Shown here: positions 1 to 6,039 of the stretch, in pieces
How positions within the stretch are numbered: the first letter of the stretch is position 1
Layout: each line of letters starts with the position of its first letter
From: Nitrososphaerales archaeon
GTDB lineage: Archaea > Thermoproteota > Nitrososphaeria > Nitrososphaerales > UBA183
Assembly: GCA_030042335.1 (NCBI GenBank)
Contig: JASHZW010000124.1
Span: 1 to 7,327, forward strand
Direction: 5' to 3'
DNA length: 7,327 nt
Made by a program: the position numbers and the translations under genes
Notes under the pieces: generated by a model
The model's database searches: none
Told to the model about the DNA's origin: nothing
What the model saw: only the letters and a program-made list of their open reading frames with translations

Positions 1-1227
1 ATAATCTTCGCTTCCAACGAGGGCACCCTCATGACCCTCGGGATCGGCCCGATCGTCACGGCGGGGCTGATTCTCCAGCTGCTCCAGGGGAGCGACCTGC
101 TGAAGCTCGACCTGGGCGACCCGGACGATAGGGCCATCTTCGGCTCCTCGACCAAGATACTGACCTTCATAGTGATCGCGGTCGAGGCTGCAGCTTACAT
201 CATAGGCGGGGCCCTCGGTACCCTTGGGCAGGCCCAAAGCTTCGTCATCTTCTTCCAGCTCTTCTTCGCCAGCATAATCGTCCTCTTGTTGGACGAGATG
301 ATTCAGAAGGGATGGGGAATAGGCAGCGGGATCAGTCTGTTCATCCTGGGGGGTGTAGCTCAGACCTTCATGTGGTACACGTTCTCGCCCGAGATAGTGG
401 CCCTGACAGACGTCAGCACCGGGCCGAGCGGGTTCTTCGGGTTCGTGCCGGCGTTTATCCAGGCGGCCGCCACCAACACCCTGAGCAGTATCGTGGTACG
501 GCCGAACGAATATCCCGATCTGATCACGTTCGTCCTCAGCATAGCCGTGATACTCTTCATCATCTATATCGAAGGAATGAGGGTCGAGGTGCCCATCACC
601 TCCGTGAAGTTCAAGGGCTTCCAGGGGGTCTACCCCATCAAGCTGCTATACGTCTCCAACATCCCGGTCATCCTCGTCTCCGCGCTGGCCGCGAACGTCT
701 CTTTCATCGCACGTCTGCTCTACGACCGAGACAGCGGGGCTCCCTGGCTGCACTATATCATCGCCGGCTATGACACGAACAACAACCCGACCGGAGGTCT
801 CGTCTACTACCTCACGGCACCCGACGGGCTCCAGCAGACCGCCGCGGACCCGGTCCGGGCGGTCATCTACGTGGCGTTTCTCACGACCTTCGCGGTAATC
901 TTCGCCCGGGTTTGGGTCGAGATAGGCGGGTTGTCGTCAAGGGCCGTCGCGAAGAACCTCATGAACGCCGACGTCCAAGTGCCTGGTTTCAGGCGCTCGG
1001 GGCTCTCGCTCGAGCAGGTCCTCAACAGGTATATCCCGCCCATCACAATCATAGGAGGGCTGATCATAGGCTTAGTCGCGTCCATCTCTGACCTCTTCGG
1101 CGTCTTCGGCACGGGGATAGGGCTGCTGCTGATGGTCGACATCATCCTGCAGTACTACCAGATGCTCGTCAAGGAGCAGCTGGAGGAGTTCTCGCCGAGG
1201 CTGGCGGGAGTTCTTGGACAGACGTGA
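1..1227 (+). CDS. secY: Preprotein translocase subunit SecY, 5' partial
   Basis: Central channel subunit of the Sec61/SecYEG translocon, which moves unfolded proteins across, and inserts them into, the cytoplasmic membrane. The frame is open from base 1, so the first methionine in view (position 31) is internal. The leading residues IIFASNEGTLM and the LGIGPIVTAGLILQLL segment match the plug/TM2 region, so roughly the first 60 residues lie outside the window. About 408 residues are present. The GWGIGSGISLFI motif follows, then the VEVPITSVKFKGFQGVYPIKLLYVSNIP segment (here split only by spacing), a cytoplasmic RNLM-type loop near KNLMNADVQVPGFR, and the last helices ending in LVKEQLEEF. Family knowledge gives 10 TM helices and about 430-490 residues in archaea. 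It is probably the first visible gene of an operon running to cbf5. The adk start lies 4 nt after its stop. Identification is secure; only the N-terminus is missing. Confidence 0.97.
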   Translation: MIFASNEGTLMTLGIGPIVTAGLILQLLQGSDLLKLDLGDPDDRAIFGSSTKILTFIVIAVEAAAYIIGGALGTLGQAQSFVIFFQLFFASIIVLLLDEMIQKGWGIGSGISLFILGGVAQTFMWYTFSPEIVALTDVSTGPSGFFGFVPAFIQAAATNTLSSIVVRPNEYPDLITFVLSIAVILFIIYIEGMRVEVPITSVKFKGFQGVYPIKLLYVSNIPVILVSALAANVSFIARLLYDRDSGAPWLHYIIAGYDTNNNPTGGLVYYLTAPDGLQQTAADPVRAVIYVAFLTTFAVIFARVWVEIGGLSSRAVAKNLMNADVQVPGFRRSGLSLEQVLNRYIPPITIIGGLIIGLVASISDLFGVFGTGIGLLLMVDIILQYYQMLVKEQLEEFSPRLAGVLGQT

Positions 1228-1231
1228 TAGC

Positions 1232-1804
1232 ATGGGACTGCGAATCGTAGTCGTGGGGATAGCCGGTGTCGGGAAGAGCACGGTCGTCAGCAAGTCTGTC
1301 GAGGTCATAGAAGGGTCCTCGGTCGCGGTCTTCGGCACCGAGATGTTCGAGGCTGCCAAGAGGCTCAAGTGGGTCAAGCACAGGGACGAGATGAGGAAGC
1401 TCCCGGTCGAGAGGCAGAAGAGGCTCCAGAAGGTGGCAGCAACCAAGATAAGCCGCAGCAGGGGAAGAGTCGTCTTCGTTGACACACATCTATTCATCAG
1501 GACGCCCGAGGGCTTCTGGCCTGGCCTGCCTTACGCGGTGATACAGGCGCTCAAGCCCACCCACCTGATACTTGTAGAGGCAGAGGGAGAGGAGATCCTC
1601 TCCCGGAGGAAGAATGACACCACTCGGTATAGGGATGTCCTGACCGTGGAGGAGGTGTTGGCAGAGCTTACCCTTGCGAGAACGTTCCTCTCGGCGGCTT
1701 CGCTGGTGAGCGGCGCGCCCATAACCTTCATACATAACAGAGAGGGGAAGGCGGACGAGGCCGCTGCCCTGATACGAAAGATCGTGGAGAGTGCCGGCGC
1801 ATGA
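1232..1804 (+). CDS. adkA: Archaeal adenylate kinase (AdkA type)
   Basis: Cytosolic nucleotide kinase that converts ATP + AMP to 2 ADP, of the archaeal AdkA family, which is distinct from bacterial Adk. The product is 190 aa, the usual AdkA length. The P-loop GIAGVGKST is at residues 9-17 straight after the first beta strand (LRIVVV). The VDTHLFIRTPEGFWPGLP segment near residues 85-105 is the AdkA signature (compare the DTH.x.IKTP.GYLPGLP pattern that I recall for the family). The RRKNDTTRYRD stretch is the arginine-rich lid. I chose ATG 1232; an in-frame TTG at 1214 would add six residues ahead of the usual N-terminus and overlap secY. The GTGAT at 1224-1228, part of which is the secY stop, resembles an anti-16S match, so translation may be coupled to secY. 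The gene ends in an ATGA overlap with the DUF106 gene. secY-adk adjacency is a classic archaeal arrangement. Confidence 0.95.
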   Translation: MGLRIVVVGIAGVGKSTVVSKSVEVIEGSSVAVFGTEMFEAAKRLKWVKHRDEMRKLPVERQKRLQKVAATKISRSRGRVVFVDTHLFIRTPEGFWPGLPYAVIQALKPTHLILVEAEGEEILSRRKNDTTRYRDVLTVEEVLAELTLARTFLSAASLVSGAPITFIHNREGKADEAAALIRKIVESAGA

Positions 1805-2277
1805 GCCATCTTATGATACCCGAGTCCACGGCTCTTGTGACGCTGACGGCTGTGTGTTTGGCCACGCTCTCGAACCTCGTGGTCAGACGGATGGTCGACC
1901 TGAACAAGGAGCGGCGCCTCAGGCGCGAGGTCGCTGCCTTCGACAAAGAACTGCGCAACGCGGTTCTGAAGAAGGACAAGGCCAAGGAGGAGAAACTGAA
2001 GAAACTCAAGCCGCAGTACGACAAGATGAGGATTACCATGTCTACGGGTCGTCTGAAGGCCACGCTTGTTACCTACGTCCCCTTCCTTATCGTCTATTAC
2101 GTCATGGCCGATCTGGTAATCGGAGGGATAAGCACGCCGGTCGCCATGTCACCGCTCCCTATCCCCTACCTGGTCTCCTCGACGGGCAGCATGGCCCTCT
2201 TCTGGTGGTACTCGCTCTCGTCCTTCTCCTTCTCCTTTGTGCTCCAGAAACTTCTCGGAACCTCCATAACTACTTGA
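1801..2277 (+). CDS. DUF106 membrane protein, EMC3/TMCO1/Oxa1-superfamily insertase-like
   Basis: Small integral membrane protein of 158 aa. Residues about 9-28 form TM1. A charged, Lys/Glu-rich helical stretch at about 33-78 looks like a coiled coil (NKERRLRREVAAF, KKDKAKEEKLKKLKPQYDKM). TM2 is about 87-108 and TM3 about 131-152. This three-TM layout with a cytosolic coiled coil after TM1 is that of archaeal DUF106, placed in the YidC/Oxa1/Get1/EMC3/TMCO1 superfamily of membrane insertases. A role in membrane protein insertion is an inference from the family and fits its position two genes after secY. The ATG overlaps the adk stop (ATGA), which suggests translational coupling; a second in-frame ATG at 1813 is less likely. 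The stop is 1 nt before the TTG start of cmk. The family call is firm; the substrate range is unknown. Confidence 0.9.
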   Translation: MSHLMIPESTALVTLTAVCLATLSNLVVRRMVDLNKERRLRREVAAFDKELRNAVLKKDKAKEEKLKKLKPQYDKMRITMSTGRLKATLVTYVPFLIVYYVMADLVIGGISTPVAMSPLPIPYLVSSTGSMALFWWYSLSSFSFSFVLQKLLGTSITT

Positions 2278-2278
2278 G

Positions 2279-2845
2279 TTGCCCTTGCAAGCCATCATAA
2301 TGTGTGGTATGCCAGCGGTAGGGAAGACTACTGTGGCGAAGCTGCTCGCTAAGGAACTGGACCTTCCACTGGTCGGCGGAGGCGACATCCTGAAGGAGAT
2401 AGCCCGCGAAGACGGGTACAGCGCCGTCGGCGACGACTGGTGGGACACGGCCGAAGGCATGAGGTTCCTCAAGGAGCGGGAGGGCTCCCCAAAGTTCGAC
2501 GAAGAGGTAGACGCGCGCCTGCTGAAGAAGGCCGAGAAAGGCAACGTCGTGATAACAAGCTACACGCTCCCGTGGCTCTCCAGGAAGGGTCTGAAGATAT
2601 GGCTGGCTGGGACCCCTGAGAGCAGGGCGATCAGAATGGCGAAGCGCGACTCATCCACTCCCGAAGAGTGCATGAAGGTCATCAGGAAGAGGGACAAGGA
2701 GAACTTCGCACTCTACAAGAAGCTCTACAAGATCGAGTTCGGAAGGGACCTTTTGCCTTTCCAGCTTGTCGTGGGGACTGATGATATCCCCGCCAAGAAG
2801 GTCGCCAAGGAGATACTCGACTACGTCTCCCTGAATGGCACTTGA
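2279..2845 (+). CDS. cmk: Archaeal cytidylate kinase
   Basis: Phosphorylates CMP/dCMP with ATP in pyrimidine nucleotide recycling. The product is 188 aa. The P-loop GMPAVGKTT is at residues 10-18, followed by the GGGDILKEIARE segment (residues 33-43), where archaeal CMKs have a GDI-F/L-R/K-E-A motif. VVITSYTLPWL at about 90-100 and KIWLAG at 106-111 match the substrate-side strand and helix. RMAKRD with following REKR-like charges forms the lid. The stretch GDDWWDTAEGMRFLKER (residues 51-67) is an insertion-like segment that I associate with thaumarchaeal CMKs; this is memory, not a search. No ATG lies ahead of the P-loop in a plausible place. TTG 2279 gives MPLQAIIMCG and TTG 2285 gives MQAIIMCG, and either keeps the first strand. 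ATG 2300 would cut into that strand. The 1-nt gap from DUF106 and TTGA overlap with cbf5 mark it as an inner operon gene. An adenylate-kinase-like alternative is less likely given the gene order. Confidence 0.9.
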   Translation: MPLQAIIMCGMPAVGKTTVAKLLAKELDLPLVGGGDILKEIAREDGYSAVGDDWWDTAEGMRFLKEREGSPKFDEEVDARLLKKAEKGNVVITSYTLPWLSRKGLKIWLAGTPESRAIRMAKRDSSTPEECMKVIRKRDKENFALYKKLYKIEFGRDLLPFQLVVGTDDIPAKKVAKEILDYVSLNGT

Positions 2846-3867
2846 CTCGCGGCAACCTCGTCGAAATAGCTGAAGAGACGACCGACCCGAGGTACGGATA
2901 CGAACCTGCGAAGAGGCCCATCAAGGTCTACCTGAACTATGGCCTCATCCCGCTTGACAAGACACGCGGCCCTACGAGTCACGAAGTCGTAGCCTGGGTT
3001 CGCAGGCTTCTCGGAGTCGCCAACGCTGGCCACAGCGGAACGCTCGACCCGGGAGTCTCGGGCCTCCTTCCAATCGGGCTGGGTAGGGCCACCAAGGCGA
3101 TACCGCTGCTTCTTCTCTTCCCGAAGGAGTACATCGCCGTGATGAGGATACACTCCTCGGTCCCCCGGGAAGAGGCCGACCGCGTCATCCGCGAGTTCAC
3201 GGCGGAGATATTCCAGAAGCCGCCCCAGAGGTCGTCGGTCAAGCGCCAGGTAAGAAGCCGGAGGATATACGAACTGGAGGTACTCGAGCAAGAAGGGAAC
3301 CTCTACCTCTTGCGCTGCCTCTGCGAATCGGGTACCTACATACGGAAGCTGATCTATGACATAGGGGAGGTCTTGGGCGTGGGCGCCACCATGGTCGAGC
3401 TGCGGCGTACCAAGGTCGGGCCACTCACAGAGGAGTCGGGGCTCGTCACGCTTCACGACCTCAACGACGCCGTCTTTCGCATGAACAAGGGTGACGAGTC
3501 GCGGATACGAAGCCTCGTCCGTCCCATAGAGGCTTGTATAGAAGGAATCAAAGAGGTGGTCGTGAAGGATGCGGCGATCGACGCGGTCTGCCATGGCGCG
3601 ATGCTGGCCATTCCGGGGGTCGTCGCGCTCTCTCCGGGCATCTCGAAGGGCGACACGGTCGTGCTGCTCTCGGCCAAGGGAGAGCTGGTCGCTCTCGCCA
3701 AGGCGAACCTTAGTACCGATGAGGTGGTGGCGGCGAAGAAGGGCATCGCCTTCCCCGTCAACAGGGTCATAATGGAAGCGGGTACATATCCGAAGATGTG
3801 GAAGTCTGGAAGCAGGTCTTCGCAGCGAGAGCAGGACTCTACCGGCTCTTCTACGACATCGTCTTGA
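2842..3867 (+). CDS. cbf5: H/ACA RNP tRNA/rRNA pseudouridine synthase Cbf5 (dyskerin homologue)
   Basis: Catalytic subunit of archaeal H/ACA guide RNPs, which convert selected uridines in rRNA to pseudouridine; it can also act on tRNA (the TruB-type U55 reaction). The product is 341 aa, close to the family norm. The N-terminal extension (YGYEPAKRPI) is followed by the IPLDKTRGPTSHEV motif at about 36-50. The catalytic loop GHSGTLDPGVSGLLPIGLG places the catalytic aspartate at residue 69. The KEYIAVMRIH strand, the KPPQRSSVKRQVRSR segment and GTYIRKLIYDIGEVLG with ELRRTKVGP complete the TruB fold. A PUA domain covers about 237-320 (VVVKDAAIDAVCHGAML to YPKMW). The last 20 or so residues are Ser/Thr-rich and look disordered. 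It starts at TTG 2842, overlapping the cmk stop as TTGA. Its last 17 bp overlap a convergent minus-strand ORF. No L34e or L14e gene separates it from cmk. Confidence 0.96.
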   Translation: MTRGNLVEIAEETTDPRYGYEPAKRPIKVYLNYGLIPLDKTRGPTSHEVVAWVRRLLGVANAGHSGTLDPGVSGLLPIGLGRATKAIPLLLLFPKEYIAVMRIHSSVPREEADRVIREFTAEIFQKPPQRSSVKRQVRSRRIYELEVLEQEGNLYLLRCLCESGTYIRKLIYDIGEVLGVGATMVELRRTKVGPLTEESGLVTLHDLNDAVFRMNKGDESRIRSLVRPIEACIEGIKEVVVKDAAIDAVCHGAMLAIPGVVALSPGISKGDTVVLLSAKGELVALAKANLSTDEVVAAKKGIAFPVNRVIMEAGTYPKMWKSGSRSSQREQDSTGSSTTSS

Positions 3868-4117
3868 GTATCTGATTCGCGAACCGATACGAATGCAGAC
3901 GAAGCAGCAGGGCCCCGAGGACCACCAGTGATGCGAGCTGCAGGAATGCAAAGTTCACGACAAGCCCGATGACAATCAGTATCGAGAACAGGAGGCGACC
4001 ACCCGCGATTGATATCAGGAGAAAAGACAGACTCGCCACGAACCGTCTGTACCTTGTGGAGACGACCTCTTTCCACTTGTCGACTTGCCTCATCGCCGAC
4101 GAAGTCTTCAGGTGCAT
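3851..4117 (-). CDS. Small two-TM membrane protein, unrecognised
   Basis: I do not recognise this 88-aa product. A basic, polar N-terminus (about residues 1-26, with KWKEVV and RYRRF) precedes two hydrophobic segments at about 27-50 and 52-72, then a short basic tail ending NQILKTMS. The reading frame stays open upstream through the tRNA gene, but that part is not coding. Three in-frame ATGs occur with first bases at 4132, 4117 and 4093. I chose 4117 because a TAAATA box is centred about 27 bp upstream, which predicts a leaderless mRNA. Codons are mostly G/C at the third position, like the neighbours. It lies 70 bp downstream of tRNA-Ser on the same strand and converges with cbf5, overlapping its end by 17 bp. 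It could be a real small membrane protein or a chance open frame; by the positive-inside rule the N-terminus would face the cytosol. Confidence 0.5.
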   Translation of the reverse strand: MHLKTSSAMRQVDKWKEVVSTRYRRFVASLSFLLISIAGGRLLFSILIVIGLVVNFAFLQLASLVVLGALLLRLHSYRFANQILKTMS

Positions 4118-4138
4118 CCGACATACTCTCATCGGAGT

Positions 4139-4148
4139 GGTATTTAGC
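4139..4148 (-). promoter_or_regulatory. TATA box for the small membrane ORF
   Basis: On the minus strand this reads GCTAAATACC. Its centre lies about 27 bp from the ATG with first base 4117, the spacing expected between an archaeal TATA box and the transcription start. The mRNA would then begin at the start codon (leaderless). The match is short, so it rests mainly on the spacing. Confidence 0.4.
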
Positions 4149-4155
4149 GACTCGC

Positions 4156-4182
4156 CCAAATCTCGAATCTGTGTGAATTTGG
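4156..4182 (-). repeat. Imperfect stem-loop just downstream of tRNA-Ser
   Basis: CCAAAT (4156-4161) and ATTTGG (4177-4182) are perfect 6-bp inverted arms around a 15-nt loop, ending 5 nt past the tRNA discriminator base. It might help 3' processing or termination of the tRNA transcript. There is no clear T-run, and a 6-bp AT-containing stem can arise by chance. Confidence 0.2.
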
Positions 4183-4187
4183 TTAGG

Positions 4188-4272
4188 CGCCGGCGGCAAG
4201 ATTTGAACTTGCAAGCCCTTTCGGACGGCAGCTTTCCAGGCTGCTGGGTTACCAGGTTACCCATACGCCGGC
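4188..4272 (-). tRNA. tRNA-Ser, anticodon GGA
   Basis: The 85-nt gene folds by hand into a full cloverleaf with a long variable arm. The acceptor is GCCGGCG/CGCCGGC (7 perfect pairs). The D arm is TGGG/CCCA around TAACCTGGTAA, which carries the GG of the D loop. The anticodon stem is GCAGC/GCTGC around CTGGAAA, giving anticodon GGA, which reads UCC and UCU serine codons. The variable arm has a GTCC/GGGC stem with a GAAA loop, typical of class II tRNAs. The T arm is GCAAG/CTTGC around TTCAAAT. The discriminator is G73, the serine identity base in archaea and eukaryotes. The bases after it read CCT, so CCA must be added after transcription. No intron is present. The gene lies 46 nt downstream of the NUDIX stop codon and has its own TATA-like box. 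Confidence 0.97.
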
Positions 4273-4296
4273 CGAAAACCATGCATAAACTGAACG

Positions 4297-4306
4297 GGAT
4301 ATATTA
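4297..4306 (-). promoter_or_regulatory. TATA box for tRNA-Ser
   Basis: The minus strand reads TAATATATCC, the strongest AT-rich TATA-like run in the window, sitting in an otherwise GC-rich sequence. Its centre is about 30 bp upstream of the mature tRNA 5' end, so transcription would start a few bases ahead of it. A second weaker candidate, TTTATGCAT at 4281-4289, is too close to the tRNA. Confidence 0.6.
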
Positions 4307-4318
4307 CTTGCTGGCGGC

Positions 4319-4849
4319 TTAATGTACGGCGCCCTCGACGATTCCCAGGTCTGCCATGAAATCATCGTTCCATCCGAAGTTCAGCCTTTGGAGGTCTGAC
4401 CTCTCCACGAATCGCAACTCTCTCCACCACGGAAGGTCGCTTGGCTCCTCGTCAAGGGTGACGTCGTAGGCGAAGACGATGTCCCAGTGCCTGTGTCCTG
4501 GATACCAGTCGCTCGGGGCGGTGTACGAAAAGACCCTGGGGGCAGAGACCTTGAACTCCTTCACTCCTATCTGATCGCGTATGACGCGACGGAGGCACTC
4601 GTCGGGGTGTTCGCCCTCCCGCAGGTAGCCGGACGGGAGTCGCCACTGCTTGAAGACGTCCTCGAGGTCCTTCTTTGCGTAGGCGTTCCATGCAGGTAAC
4701 CACTCCGAGAACCACCGCTCGACGCGGCGGGGCCTGCCGATCAGGTAAGCTTCTCCCTTCTTCACGACGGCGAAAACGCTGATGCACATGCCGCCTCCGG
4801 GCGCCGGGTTGTAGCGGTCGATGGGACCATACCATGCGAGACCTTCCAT
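4319..4849 (-). CDS. NUDIX-fold hydrolase-like protein with degenerate NUDIX box
   Basis: Product of 176 aa. NUDIX enzymes cleave nucleoside diphosphates linked to another group, using acidic residues of the box GX5EX7REUXEEXGU to hold metal. Here the spacing is exact: G74, E80, R88, I90, G95 and V96 fit. The RE glutamate is V89, and the EE pair is D92-Q93, so three key acids are changed. The surrounding fold looks intact: MCISVFAVVKKGEAYLIGRP is the first strand pair, WRLPSGYLREGEHP leads into the box, and HWDIVFAYDV with LRFVERSDL are the later strands. The WFSEWLPAWNAYAKKDLEDVF segment between them is an insertion. The substrate cannot be predicted. It may be inactive, may use other acids, or may act as a binding protein. 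The ATG at 4849 is supported by a TATA-like element 27 bp upstream. It is divergent from the membrane protein gene and co-oriented with tRNA-Ser. Confidence 0.82.
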   Translation of the reverse strand: MEGLAWYGPIDRYNPAPGGGMCISVFAVVKKGEAYLIGRPRRVERWFSEWLPAWNAYAKKDLEDVFKQWRLPSGYLREGEHPDECLRRVIRDQIGVKEFKVSAPRVFSYTAPSDWYPGHRHWDIVFAYDVTLDEEPSDLPWWRELRFVERSDLQRLNFGWNDDFMADLGIVEGAVH

Positions 4850-4869
4850 GGCTCACCGGACGCGGACGA

Positions 4870-4880
4870 CTTTCTTATGC
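4870..4880 (-). promoter_or_regulatory. TATA-like element for the NUDIX gene, in the divergent intergenic gap
   Basis: The minus strand reads GCATAAGAAAG. CATAAG is centred about 27 bp from the NUDIX ATG, again predicting a leaderless message. The plus-strand reading TTTCTTAT could equally serve the divergent membrane protein, with transcription starting near 4900. It overlaps ATG 4877, so if it is used, that ATG may not be the true start of the plus-strand gene. Confidence 0.4.
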
Positions 4881-6025
4881 CTCATCCCTCGCAACGCTCA
4901 TCTACCTTTCTCGCGGCCCACGGGCCCGAGGGTAAGGTGGTGTCGTCGCCTAGCGGGCCACTTCCGGAGACGTCTAGCGGAAATCCGCTACGCGGTCTCT
5001 TCGACTTTCTCCGGTCACATCCTGTACTCTGCCTCCTCCTGCTCACACCCGGTATCCCGGAGTACCTGTCCGGGTCGAGCCCGCTCGGCAACATACTCCT
5101 CAACCCGTCTTCGTTCTTCTTCGGGCTTTTCGCGAACCTCGGCCTTTATGGCTCCGGCGCTCTCCTCATCCGGGAGGCCATGGTACGGTGGAACAAGGGC
5201 TGGCCTTCCGCTCTTCTTATGGGAGGTGCCTACGGCATACTCGAGGAAGGGATTGGCCTAAGCACCCTCTTCAACTCCAAGGCCGGTCCCGTGGGGAAGC
5301 TCGGATACTATGGCCACTGGCTCGGGGTCAACTGGGTCTGGGCTGCTGCGATCGTCCCCTTTCACGCTGTCTTCAGCATCTCCATGCCGATACTCCTACT
5401 CGGACTAGCGCTCCCCCGTACTAGGGGGAAGAGCCTGCTCTCGAACCGAGGAATCAGGACCGTATTCATCATCCTGTCCATCGACGTCGCCGTGCTTTTT
5501 CTCTTCGTTTTCTACGGGGAGCACTTCTGGATGGGATTCCCGGTCTTCTTTGGGGCCTTCGTGGTGATGGGCGTCCTCGTCTACCTTGCAAGACGCGCGT
5601 CGGGGCGTCCGATTGCACACGGGCCATCCCCGACCAAGGGCCCCAGGACCATGCTCCTGCTCGGCATCATCTACTATCCCTGCGTCCTGATCACCGAGGG
5701 CCTGGGGACGGGCCTCGGCGTCCACCTTGAGGCTTTTCCTGATTTTGTGCTGGCTGCGCTCGTAGAGGGCGCGTTCCTAATCTACCTTACGCGGGTCATC
5801 GGGTCGTCTCACAACGAACCGCAGCTTATTGCATTCACCTTTGGACTGATCGTACCGATTGCTGCTATAGGGCTCATCGCTACAATCCGTTTCCCGGCCG
5901 AACTTCTTGGAGACCTGGCCTACATCCTCTTCTTTGTGATGCTGTGGAGGAAGTACCCCGCAGTCCATCCGTCGATTGACGCCGGCGCTAGTGCCGAAGA
6001 CGCCAAAGGTTTATCCGAAATCTAG
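4877..6025 (+). CDS. Uncharacterised polytopic membrane protein (about 9-10 TM)
   Basis: I do not recognise the family with certainty. The product is 382 aa from ATG 4877. Residues 1-45 are polar and rich in Pro/Ser. Hydrophobic segments follow at about 48-60, 77-99, 110-130, 150-180, 193-213, 218-237, 258-278, 285-306, 316-336 and 340-358, and a polar tail ends the protein. Notable residues are GAYGILEEGIGLS (E123, E124 inside a hydrophobic stretch), HWLGVNWVW (147-155) and a PFHAVFS motif with H163. Paired intramembrane Glu followed by FH is loosely reminiscent of CPBP-type intramembrane proteases, but the EExxxR pattern is not met, so I do not assign it. GTG 4937 or 4940, preceded by GAGGG, is an alternative start that drops 20-21 residues. 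It is 14 nt upstream of the amidohydrolase ATG, which has its own TATA box inside this gene's end. Confidence 0.8.
   Translation: MPHPSQRSSTFLAAHGPEGKVVSSPSGPLPETSSGNPLRGLFDFLRSHPVLCLLLLTPGIPEYLSGSSPLGNILLNPSSFFFGLFANLGLYGSGALLIREAMVRWNKGWPSALLMGGAYGILEEGIGLSTLFNSKAGPVGKLGYYGHWLGVNWVWAAAIVPFHAVFSISMPILLLGLALPRTRGKSLLSNRGIRTVFIILSIDVAVLFLFVFYGEHFWMGFPVFFGAFVVMGVLVYLARRASGRPIAHGPSPTKGPRTMLLLGIIYYPCVLITEGLGTGLGVHLEAFPDFVLAALVEGAFLIYLTRVIGSSHNEPQLIAFTFGLIVPIAAIGLIATIRFPAELLGDLAYILFFVMLWRKYPAVHPSIDAGASAEDAKGLSEI
4975..4990. repeat. 7-bp inverted repeat plus an extra half-site
   Basis: TAGCGGA (4975-4981) and TCCGCTA (4984-4990) form a palindrome separated by AA. A further direct copy, TAGCGG, lies at 4951-4956, 24 bp ahead of the first arm. 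The cluster sits in the Pro/Ser-rich N-terminal coding part of the membrane protein. A 2-nt spacer is too tight for an RNA hairpin but suits a dimeric DNA-binding protein. It may also be coincidence in coding sequence. Confidence 0.25.
6009..6016 (+). promoter_or_regulatory. TATA box for the amidohydrolase gene
   Basis: GTTTATCC lies inside the last codons of the membrane protein gene, centred about 27 bp upstream of ATG 6040. This spacing predicts a leaderless transcript for the amidohydrolase, independent of read-through from upstream. No Shine-Dalgarno-like sequence precedes the ATG, which agrees. Confidence 0.5.
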
Positions 6026-6039
6026 CGAAGCGGAACGCA

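Noticed and set aside
312..773. Overlapping plus-strand ORF inside secY
   Set aside because: Different frame of a clear SecY gene, with an Arg/His-rich product of no recognisable kind.
2821..3951. Long minus-strand open frame (376 codons) antisense to cbf5
   Set aside because: It lies wholly opposite a certain Cbf5 gene, and its composition (Arg/His/Asp-rich, no recognisable domain) is that of a GC-rich antisense shadow.
4118..4282. N-terminal extension of the small membrane ORF through the tRNA
   Set aside because: The upstream part of the open frame is the tRNA gene and its flank; a protein start there would require translating the tRNA sequence.
4281..4289. TTTATGCAT on the minus strand as the tRNA TATA box
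   Set aside because: It ends only 9 bp from the mature tRNA 5' end; TAATATATCC at 4297-4306 has the better position.
3969..4322. Plus-strand ORF of 117 codons across the tRNA
   Set aside because: It reads through the antisense of tRNA-Ser and has no promoter, domain or membrane pattern; the tRNA fold is unambiguous.
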